Under the pieces are notes generated by a model. That model saw only the letters and a list, made by a program, of their open reading frames with translations. It was not told the origin of the DNA and searched no databases. 64,000 nucleotides of DNA from Lycocorax pyrrhopterus obiensis (lineage: Eukaryota; Chordata; Aves; Passeriformes; Paradisaeidae): NCBI GenBank assembly GCA_014706295.1, contig JACSVZ010000007.1, forward strand, positions 44,034,975-44,098,974, given 5' to 3'. Within the stretch, counting starts at the first letter, position 1. Each line of letters begins with the position of its first letter. Shown here one piece after another: positions 47,401 to 59,400 of this stretch. The position numbers and the translations under genes are program-made.

Positions 47401-50400
47401 AGGATCTTCCCAGGAACAGAGATGAGATTGACAGGTCAGTAGTTGCCACAGTCCTCCTTTCTACCCTTTTAAAAGATGGGTACACCGCTTCCCCCTTTCC
47501 AGTCACCTGGCACTTCACCTGATTGCCATATTGGAACACTACAGCTTCATAGATTTCCTTTTATTGTGATCACAGACATACCTATTTCATTACTTTTGAA
47601 CTAAATTTTGATTTTGACCTAAAACCAGTACTGTAACTTTTTTTACCCTGAACTTTAAATTTTTATGATGGCCTGCAATAAAATGTACTCCACAATAGAG
47701 AAGAGCCTTGTTTCTGAAATATTGAGCTAGAAGTCTATAAACGGCTGCAAAGAAAGTTCAAACAGGACCACGAAATTTCAGAAAAGAGCAATCTGAAGAG
47801 GTTCACTTCCTACTGGGAAGGAGAGTAAGAACAGGCTGTAATTGCTGGCTACTGTTGTGTTTAATCAGAGAACCACTTAGTGCCTATAATTGCTGCCAGC
47901 TGCTCGGCAGAGGTCAAAAAGTCAAACTGAATGGTAGGAATTATTAAGATAGAAATATAGATGAAAATAAAGGAATATGTTTTGCCTCTGTGTACATAGC
48001 ACCTGCAAAAGGACATTCAAATGTATAAAATTACTTGCATACAAAAATAACTACATAGCAGCCACTAGCCTTTGTTTCCTCAGATCCTCCTTTTTTCCTC
48101 ACTAGATGACATGCATGCTGCTTTTCTTTTTCAGATACGACTTCCCTTGATCACTATGATCTTTCAAAGATGATAGGGTAGCCTCAGAATGATACCAGCC
48201 AGCTCCCCCATTGCCCTTAGGTACAACCTGTCTGGTCCCATAGATTGCTGTATGTCTGGTACTCTTCTGTGCTTCTTTAGTCTATCCTCTGCTGCAGGCA
48301 GTGCCCCATTTCCTTAGGCTGTGCTGCCAGGAAAGGAACTTCAGAGGCCTAGGAGCAAATGAAAAAAGTTACAAAAAAGTGGCCTGATTTTGGCTGGAAT
48401 AGAGTTAATTTTCTTCATAGTACCAAGTATGGTGCTATTTTGGATTTGTGCTGGAAAAAGAGTTGGTAATCAGGAATGTGTCAGTTATTGTTGGGCAGTG
48501 CTTAGAGAGTCACAGCCTTTTCTGCTTCTCACACTACCCCACCAGGCTGGGGTGCACAAGGAGCTGGGAGGGGACACAGCAAGCATAGCTACCATCTTTA
48601 TTTCAACCCCCAAGTTTTCTCACTTTTACTCTTCTGATTCTCTCCCCCATCTTACCTCGGGGGGAGTGAGTGAACAGTGTGTGGGGCTTAATTACCAGCT
48701 GGGGTTAAACCATACCAAGAAGGCACTGGGGCCTTTTCCATGTCCTTTGTCCCTAAATCCCTTGTGCCTCTGAGCAGTGGGCCCACAGTTTCTTTGTTTT
48801 TCTTTTACAAACCAAGCACTTCCAGAAGTCCCTTTTGTTACCCTACACATACCTTGCCGTTTCAACTCTGGCAGAACTTTGGCTCTTCTAATACAATCCC
48901 TGTATGAGATTATTCGTATCCTGTGCCCTGGGCAACTGCTTTTGGTCAATATTCAGGACAGGATCTTGGGTGAGACAGAGCTTTCTTTATGACCCAGTAA
49001 GACAATGTTTAGGTTTTCATGCTCCAGGACACTCCAAAGATTCAGTACACACACTTGTTCCCCAGTAACTAACAAAGGTCCTTGGAATTAAGACCCATTA
49101 GTCAGAAAAGAAACACCCACCAAAATGGTTTAAAAGACTCCATGGTAAAAAAAGGCAGTTTTCTCCTTACCTGTGGAGAGCTGCAAGCCCTTGACACTCC
49201 CTTAGAGGAGAGAGGCCTGAGGCCAAAAAGGACTTGCCCCAGAGATAAGCAACCCACCTCAGGTTATGGTGACCAAGTAAACCACCCTTAGCATGCCTTG
49301 CTTCTTTATGGTAGTACCTTGTACCCAGTTGGCTAATTGGCTTCTGCCCCACCCCCTGCCTTTCCCATAAAAAGGCCTCTGTTCCTGCCCCTGGGCTAGG
49401 GAGTTCTTCTTCCTGGTCTTCCCTTCAGAGAGGCTGCTGGATAATAAAGGCTACTTCTGTGGAACTGCTCTATGAGGTTCCTGTCTGTGTATCCCTGAGT
49501 TCTGCCAGGGTGATTTCACAAAGAGCTGAATCACAAGAGCTGGAATCGCTTGTAGCTGAGAACTCTGTACACTTGCTGAAATCACCTGTCGCTCAGGGAA
49601 GTTACTAAAGCCCCTGGAAAAGCCTTTCCCTGGTGGGATGCTTTCTCTAGGAAGGCTGCAACACACTGGGTTGTCCACCCCCAGCTCTCTGAAAGTGACA
49701 CCCATTTAATTAGTGAATTTCCACAAATGGTAATATAAACTAGGAATATATGAAATATAATTTTCCTGCAGAACCTCTCTGAGAGTTAAAATTCCTCTTC
49801 CTTCCTCCACAAGGACTGATGCAAGTTAGGAAAAGGTAAACCTCTGTCACAGGAGAGTGAACAAAGGTTAAAAAAAAGAATGTCTAGAACTTAACATAGC
49901 TATTAGAAAATTAATTCTATTCCTTTTGATGGGTAAATTAAGTTCCAAAGGAAAAAATGGTCTGACTTCCTTAGAAACTATCTCTATTACAATGTTCTGT
50001 CAAGTCTGACCATGACCCACATGCATTCAGCTGAGCCTTAGCCAGTCCTCATGGCAATTTTAAAATTCATGTAGCTCAAAAGGAAAGGTTTGCTTCTAAT
50101 ATAATTCTGAAAATGTGTATCTATACTCATTGCAAAATCCCAACTCTAAGCAAAACGTTATCTTTTTTCTGGCTGTCAGGAAGAAAAGAGGAGAATCTTT
50201 ACCCTTTCCACCAAAATTATGTCATCTTTTTCTTCTTAACCTTTCTTTCTTTCTTCATATTTGCACATTATTACTTTTTTTTTTCCCCATTTTCTTGATT
50301 TTTGCATGAGTCAGACACATGGATTACACAGTTGTTGCGCTATAGAGGCTATTCTGCCAGACTGAAAATGTTTCAGCAAGTCATATTTACACTACAGACC

Positions 50401-53400
50401 ACTTGAACCATGTCCCTTTAAAGAAATTTTTTATGTTTATTTAGGAATAAGGAAGGAATTTAACTGGAACCTGACTAACTGAGCAGGAATTATAGAACAG
50501 CATGCTTTAAGTTAATAGTATTTTTTACATTGAAAATGTAAATTAAGAAATTTCCTGCTATTCCATTAGAACAAAGAAAGCAACATCTGGTTTTGTGAGA
50601 CAAAGAAAGTCTGAGGTCATATGTGACAGAGAGGAAAGAGGCTTTTAAAGCCTCAGAGGCCCTTTATAGAAACAGTGTCAGAGAGACTTTAAATTTCAGA
50701 AAGATCCCTGAAACCTAATTTTTTGTATATAAAAGGCACATAAACTACACAGGAAGTTACTTCAAGAGTGCTTGAATTTCTACTGAAAACACACACAAAC
50801 AGTAATTCTGGTTTCATATTCACTTTGCTTAAACAACTTACATTTATAAATTACAACAATGACAGAGCTCTGGCTCAGGGAAAAGAAAGCAACCCTATTC
50901 CAGAAATGGGTGTATTTTATGTATATAAATATATAGCTTTCTACTGCCTTACAGGTGCTCATGTTTGTCTGTATCTATCTGCAGTCCTACATTACATTTG
51001 GAGGCAAGAACTATGTCCTGTCCTCCTACAATGCCCACAGTTACAGGGTTTATAGAAGAACAGATATATAAACAATGAATGAAATAATGAATATAAGTTT
51101 CTTGATTTTTTTCCTATATGAGGAGTGTAAGGAATGATCTGGAGTTGACTTGTGGTGATGACAGTGCAAGTTGAATACAGGCAACTATGAGAAGTGTATC
51201 TGGTATGCAAATGGACATTCAATATGTAGCCTCTTTTAAAAGGTTCCAGATTAGTACTAAAAATCCAGTGGCTGCCTTTCAAAGGCTTTTTTTCTCTCTG
51301 TTAGATTGTGTAAAATCCTCAGTGAAGGATGAGGGAAACTAATAAATGCTGATACAGAAATCTGGTCAGCATCCATGACATTTCTATAAGAGTAACCAAA
51401 GCAATGGTGTACCAACTGGTATTTCAGACTGTACAGCACTTAAGGTTTAGAATCTTAGAGAAACTGCCAAAGATAGCACACATGGTACTGGAGTACTGTG
51501 ATAAGGCTGTTAATATACAAGTAAATAAATCTAAGCTTTGAGGTTGATCAAGGAGAACACATTCTGTATATGTTTGTATCTTTACTCAGATCTTCCTTAA
51601 GAAATAGCTTTCACTGTTATTTTCTAGCTAATACAAATGTTTATGTAAGAATCTTGTGTATTAAATAAAAGTTAATGCAGTTACCTCCTCCTCAGGTAGG
51701 AGGTAACACTTCCATATACAGGGAAAATTTAGTTCTTTGTTATGGGAACGAAAAAAAAAGTCTGGTTCATTTCCAAGCTTGTGACAATCTGGATAAAGAC
51801 TCTCCAAAAAAATTATTCATTGAAAGTAGGAAACAAAGGAGAAGAATAAATGAAGTTCTACAGGGATCTGGGTAAGACCTTAGGGTGTTTAGTATACACT
51901 TATAAATTACCTGAAAAAAGGGGATGAACAGTAATGTAACAAAGTTGACTCATGCTAGGAAGTTATTTAGGTAGTAGCACTAAGAGCTGACTATAAAGAA
52001 TTTCAGAAGGCTCTTACAGGATGTAGTGGCTGGGAAACAAAATGGTCAATAAAGGCGGGTGTTTATAGAGGAAAAGATTCAATGGGAGAACCACATAAAA
52101 ATACATATACTAAAAATGACGAGTTCTGAACTCATAATTTCATCAGGAGGAGATCTTGACATTATGTTAGACCTTGGCATTAGTTCTGAATTCAGTGTTT
52201 AGGAAGAGTCAAAAAAACTCCACAACAAACCCACACAAAACAAATAATCATAAAGCCAAAACCTAAATCTTATATTAGAAAATACTGGGAAATGAACAGA
52301 TAATGTACTTTTGCCACTCTACAAATTTAGGGTTTGCCTGTACCTTGAATACCTTGTAGAGCACTGGTATTGCCACTTGAGGTAGAAGATTTACTTAGAA
52401 ATGGAAGAAATACAAAGAAAGCAGGAAGGATGACCAAAGGTATGGAATGGTTTCCAGAGAAGTACAGGAGGATGGTTCCTTCCCTAGTCCTGCTGGCCAC
52501 ATTATTTCTGACACAAGCCAGGATGCCTTTGGCTTTCTTGGCCACCTGGGCACACACCGGCTTGTGTTCAGCTGCTGTTGACCAGCACTCCCAGCTCCTT
52601 TTCCACTGGGCCACTTTCCAGCTTCTCTTCTGCTAACCTGGAGTAGTGTATGGCGTTGTTTTGACCCAAGTGAAGGACCTGGCACTTTGCTTTGTTGAAC
52701 CTCATACAATTGGCCTCAGCCCATCAATCCGGCCTGTAGAGCCTGCCTACCTCCCAGCAGAACAACATTCCTGCCCAGCTTGGTGTCGTCTGAAAACTGA
52801 CTGAGGATGGGATCATTCCTTCCTGTAAAGTTGTCTTTTTTTACTCAAATACAGTCAGAAGCAGTGGGTGATCACAAATTGAGCAAGAATAAGCTCCAAC
52901 ATTGTGGATTGTTGTTTTTCAAATCCAGTCAGAAGCAGTGGGTGACCACAAATTGAGCAAGGGTGAGCTCCAACATTGTGGATTGGTGTTTTCTGTTTGC
53001 TATAAATTAGCAAGAAACCAACCTGAATTCTTGCCTGTCAGTCTGAAAGTGTCCATATGTACTCAGTTTGTAGGAAGAGGATACATTAGCAGTAAGAACT
53101 TACTTTCGGTACCTCGTTGTCCCTAACACTGACCTGTACATTTTCATTTTGAAAGCATCTATTATTTCTTTAATTTCTTAGGGCTGGGCCAGTTTTGAGA
53201 GATACTTTATGTTATTCTGTTGGACTGATAGTTAGTTGTAGGAAAGCAGCTATATAGTCTTCTTGCATATTCAGAAGTGATTCCCTACTTGCAGAGTTCC
53301 TTTGCTGAGTGAATCTTTCCCTCATTCCTACCACATTGGTAATACTAGCATTGGACACTAGGTGGTAATCACCTTCTGGTAAGCTCGGCATGGATTTCAC

Positions 53401-56400
53401 TATGTGAAATGCCTTTTCATAGCTATTTTTGCACCACTGAAAGACTAAAATGCATTTATTTCAGAATAATTTTTTAAAAATATTTTTTTGTTTGTTGGAT
53501 TTAATTGGATATAAAAACCTAGAAACAAATGTGTCAATAGCTGTTTACCTAGCCATTACTTTGCTGTCGTGTTTATTTCTCCTATACAAAAGCTGGAAGG
53601 TCATTGCTTGTTATAATTTTCTCAGAAAAATGAAATTAGGATGTAAAATTTTTTACTTTGTTTCAAATTGACAAACTCTGTTTCATATTGACATATGGTG
53701 AATTTCCCCCCCGTGTTGGTGGAGAATAGTTCATTGAAATACATATAGCTTTTGTTGACATGATTCAAATTACAAATCATGTAATTTCAATCTGAAATTC
53801 TTTGGGTGGTCTGTATTCACTTATTGTGTTTTGTAGATGTGCATTTAAAAATTCTTTTAAAATGAAGAGACAACTATGTAAAATATATATTTACTTTCCT
53901 AATATATCTTACTGAAGTAATATCACTGATACTGCTGTGGATGTTAAAATAATGTCTATAAGGTTAGACATATATTTATATATTTCTGAATACAGAAAAT
54001 GTGAAACAATTTATGTGTGAGGAAAATACTGGTTTCACATGGATTTTTCACATCTTTGCCTCCGGATCCTGTTAAAAGATAATGTCCTCTCAACACTGGC
54101 ATGGCCTACTAGGTGCTTTTTGCTTCCTTATTTATCCAGAATTTCCAGGCTTATCTGACAGGATGTGTGAATTTCAAGATTAATGTGAGATTTCAAGATT
54201 AATGGGAGCTCATTTAACGTAGCTCATGAATGATGGATCTGACTCCACTCATTCATGGAGTGCGATGATTGTCTGACATAAGGGCAGGAGGTCAAGAAGA
54301 GACCTAGGATGATGTTTAAATTCTTCAGTTTCTAGAAAATGGAATGATTTATAAGTGGTAAGTTAAGTAATGTAATGATTGGGGATGGAAAGTAACAATG
54401 TGTGAATCAGCATTTTTTAGGTGAACAGAGGACCAGAGGTATATAAGAGAGATTAAAAGTGAGCTTGGATAGTCCAAAGTGACTTAAACTGTATTTTTCT
54501 TGGCTTTTGAGTTCTGACAGTCTAGGGTGGAAGCCTTAAGACTGCTTTCTCCTCCTAATGCACCCGGGTTACCATTAGACTTATTTGCAGCAAGGGCACA
54601 TTGCTGCCTGGCGTTCAACTTGGTGTCCACCAGGACCCCAGGTTCTTAAGCAATAACCTCTGGACCCATTGACATTCCACCAGTCAGGGGCTTGGCTGGA
54701 GCCAGGTGTATTGAGGTCAGGAGAAAAGTCAACCCACTGTTTGAAAAGCAGAAGTCTTTACTCAGTCTTGTAACAAGTATATTGAGTAGAGAAGGTACAC
54801 TTGGGACGTAGATTCTTCCCTTGGGATTACAGGAATGTACATTCTCTTAATTTATACTTTTAATTCAAGATAAAAGTTTTAAGAATGTGTACAGATATTG
54901 TTATTATTAAACTCTATTTCTACAGTTTTATTTCTTGTATGCAAGTTCCAGAACCTTGATAAATCTCAAGATGATAATATATTTGTCTATGTAAATCAAA
55001 TATAGTTATAGTAATCAGAAACTAAACAGAATCAGGAAATCATCCTAATTTGTTTATTTCTTTTCTCTTTAACTGTTGTTAAACAGCACCTAGAGGAGAA
55101 GTTTGTAATTTGTTCTTGATTGTTCTTCAAATTATTCATTGACTAGAAATTCTGTAAGTGCATTCCTGAACTCTATTGGAAAACCAAAGATTAACAACAA
55201 CAGGTTGTAACTGCAAGTTTAACAGACACCATAGGCTGATTTTCCAAAGCATTTCCTCCTTTCTTGTTTAGAGGAGTGAGTCTGCTGGAGATTCATTCTG
55301 TTAAGAGCTTGGCTGTTGATAAGTATCTCCCTTAAATATTGCAGGTATTTCTGAAATCTCCTGCAGATGGGTAAGGTACATGCCACCCCCCATCAGAGGT
55401 CTGGAAGAAGAATGTAGTATTTATTACAGACAAAATGGAGAATTCTATGGAGATAGTATGTAATTGCTCTAAGTCAATTTTGGCTGATATACCTGAATTT
55501 CTTGCTCAGAATGAGGGATGGGATACCTTTGTGCAGCCTGAACTGATGAAAAGAATGCTTATTCTCTTAATACTTCATTTACTTCAATGGGCAAATATGT
55601 TTTGCTGGTCATGCTCTGGACCTTGGAAGGTCCATCATCACCACTGACTGCTGAGTTCTTGGGAGGGATGATGCAGAAAGCTGTAATTTAGTTGATGGAG
55701 CACACTAAACAAAGCAAGCCACATAATGAAACAGGAATAGAAATGAGGCAAAGATGGCAACACTGGTGAAAGGCAAGATAAGAACAAAAAATATTGGAGT
55801 AGAGCTGAAGCTGTGTAGGTCTTTTTAATGTTAAATTGTACTTACCAAAGGATTTTAACTGCCAAACTTTTATTTCTCTAGGAGGTTTATGGAGACTCAT
55901 CTAAGAACAATTCCAAGAGATGCTTTTTCCAATCTCCCCAACATCTCTAGGATGTAAGTTCTGTTCTGTTTCTGATACTATTCTTTTAAATTTTTATTAG
56001 AAATCACTCTCCTTCTCCAAAATTCTGTCTTTGTGTATAAAAACTTATGAAATGAAAATATTGTTGTACCTTTGCTGCCTCATCACTTACATTTTAGAAC
56101 CGCAGGTAATAATCCTATTGTTTATAACCTGGACCAGCTATAGGAAGGCATTCTAAGCATTTGTGAACAAGACCACTCCTCCTTTATTGAACTCGATGTG
56201 ATAAATAAAGCTATAAAACTTTTTTTTAGTTTGCAAATTACAGGAAATCATTTCACTCATAGCAAATTAACATATTCAATTGCTGGTCCTGGCTAAAAAT
56301 TTGTTTCCAGCTGCCAGCATGATTTGTAGCACATCTCATTGGAGACCAGGGGCATTTCTAGACTAGAGATGGACTTTCACCAAAACACTAATATTAGTGT

Positions 56401-59400
56401 GATGTGAGAGAGACTTCCATTGTGTCACTTCCTTTGTGTGCAAACGTATGCTTGGATAGAGTCCACGAAAGCAGAACCAGCATCCTCTGTTTGCCTCACA
56501 TCAACATTTGTCCTGTTGAAGGTGGCTATATTAAGGAAACTTGCCTGTCTGACCATCCAGGAGCCACTCTGACAGTCATGTTCACACCATTACCAGCTCA
56601 ACCCCACATTTCCCATAGCAGAGTCTCGGATGTCCAGATCTTTCAATAGTTTAATCTTGATTCAATAACTAAATAGCCCAAGTTTGGTGCCTCCAAGGAT
56701 GGACCCTGAACAAAGGAATCTCTGGGCTTTTACACCCTCACAATTTAAGTGCCCCAACGTCTGTGGTCATTGGCTCCTGCTGTGTCTCTGAGTGTTCCCC
56801 TCACCTGGCTGGGCCACAAGTCTCCGGGCCCTTTGTTATGCAAAAGGGGCAGTTCATGGCCCCTTGCTTCGGGCTCCTCCCACCCAGAGCTCAACCTGCA
56901 GCTCCCACTGCAGCTGCAAACCCAGCTACCTGCACTGAATGGATTCCTCAACAGCTGCCCTTCTTGCACTGTACTGCTCGTCGATGTCAGCAGTCTTGAC
57001 AAAAATTTGTCCCACATTTGTCTGTTCTTTGTCACTGGCCCATAATCTGAGATCCTGTGCGTGACTGTTTGATGCACTGAATTTCTCTGTCACCTCACAA
57101 TTCACTCCCTAGAATCAGAGCTGTGTAATTTAGAAGGGACCTCAGGAGGCCTCTAGTCCATAATCTGCTCATACAATCTAACCAGAATGCTTAGAGCTTT
57201 ATCAGTCTGGTGCTCAGCTTTGTCTGTGGCCACTGTTAACTAAATAAGGCACCTCATTCAGCAACAGGCCCACGTTTTTCTTGTTCAGCTTTTTATTACT
57301 AATGTAGCAATAGGAATTCTTCTTCATCTTGCCCTTGATGTTCCCTGCAAGTCTCAATTCTATATGAGCTTTGACTGAATAGCTGAGGACTACTGTCTAA
57401 GAATTCATGAAAAAAGACTTTGGGGGAACATGGTCTGCCTATTATATTTTATAGTTTCATCCAGATATATTGAAGTAAAGACTTTCGATAATCCTTATAA
57501 GTAATTGTTCTTGAATATCTGCAGTCTCATTTACCATCTCAGTTTAATCAGATAGATGATTATTTGGGGTTTTTTTGGAGAGGGGGAAATATCCCTCACA
57601 TGATGTATAGTATCATATATAGAAAGGATAAACTTAGTTTAGAACAGAGATTGATTCAATACAAAAGGGTGTCAGCTCTTCTTTGGCTCCAAAAACTCCA
57701 ACTGGCAGTTTAAATTTGAAGTGTCAGTGCCCATCTGGATATTTCTTATAGCATTACTACTACCACAAAACGTGAACTCCCACCTTCTTGATATAAACTT
57801 CAGGTTGAGGAATCAGTACCTGTATTTTAACTGCAACGCTTACATGTATGTCTTGGCCTCTAATGTACCACATGTCTCATTTGCCTCTCCCAGCCCATAA
57901 TTTCCGTGCAATGAAACTGTGCAATGAAAATTACCAGATCATTCCTGGTTTTGCAATTTCATCTAGAAAATGTTCTGAAGTGTCAACAGGGGAATATATA
58001 CTGTGTTTACTGTTCCAAATACAGCAGTTCATTTTGCTATATGGTTTCTACTATATGATTTCCACAAATAAACACAGATTTTATCTATACTGAGTAGAAA
58101 ATTTAGTTGTCCTCTTTATGAACCTTGTTTAAACAAAAATTTTAGAGCTGCAATTTCTCTTAAATGAATGCATGTCTATGTATTCGTGATAGCCAGAAGT
58201 AGAGAATATTTTCCCCTGTGCTGCTTTTCCATATGAATGAAAGAAAAAGCATTTTAATTACATGCTTAATTGCAAAGCTAATTCCTGTCAGAAAGGCATC
58301 ACTGAATAAAAAAGAGTTTTACAGGATATTCAAATGCAAGAGAGATTTCTGGTTTCCACTGTTAATCATGCAAATACACTAAATCTTGGTAAAAGGACTT
58401 CACCTGGTGTTTTCTGCCGACTTAGGGACATATTGAACATTCAGTATTTTTAAGGTCAAGGATAAGGAACATTTTTCCTGGGCTTAGGATGATGCTTTGG
58501 GGTCACATTCATGAGTACCTTACAAACGCCTGGTCTGTAGCTCCTCGAAGTGTTTTCTCCACAGCTTCTCCACACAAAGGAGCACCCCAGAGTGGTCTCT
58601 GCCAGCAGCCCCGTGTAAAGCACGATTCCTGTGCACCACTTTCCTGTGCAACACAGTGCCTTTCCCACCCTGTGCACACTGCTGTCCCACAGCCAGTGCC
58701 ACCACTCCTCTCCCCTCACCTAGCATGTATCTGCACCTCCTGTGCTCCCCAGTGCCAGCTGATACAGCACAGCCTCAGCGCAGAGTCTCCTGAAGTGCCC
58801 CACGTGTCACCAAGCCGGTCTCCAACAGCAGCAGAGGACAACAGGGGCAGCTGGTGGGCAGCAATACAGGGGATGCTGAGGCTGGAAAAAAAGCAAAGGA
58901 AAGTGGAGAGAGGGAGAAGGAAGAAAATAAGGGCTGGGAGAGGGCCTTGTGGCTGCTGCCAAGTGTTGATCTGAGCTCTCAGGCTTTCTGAGTGGGCAGT
59001 GGTGATTAAAGTGTTATCTGCAAACAGACTTCCTCTGAAATTGTGCATTTGGTGTTCAAGCTATCCCTGCATTCATGATGAGTGTTGAAGGCATTTTGAA
59101 ATCCTGCAAATTAAACAGAGCTAGTAGGGAGAGGAGGTGCTGAATTGTAGCTTGCCTTCAAAATGGCAGTTTAAACATGCTTTCCTTTTTCTGATGCAAC
59201 TCCTTCCAGTTATGATTGCCATGATTTTTATTTCTTATATTTAATGTGTTGTGTTATCTGTTCATTAGGCAGAGACCAAAGATTCTTGAGGCACTCCGGG
59301 CACTTGGAAGTAAATGTTTATGCACTATTAATACATATTTCTGTTTGACATTCCCGCCTCAGACGAGATTTTGAGTGTGTTTGTGTGGGGATTGGGTGTT

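Noticed and set aside
58489..58974. 161-codon plus-strand open frame in TSHR intron 2
   Set aside because: Cys/Pro/Ser-rich with no recognisable family, and heavily overlapped by minus-strand frames. It fits GC-rich noncoding sequence.
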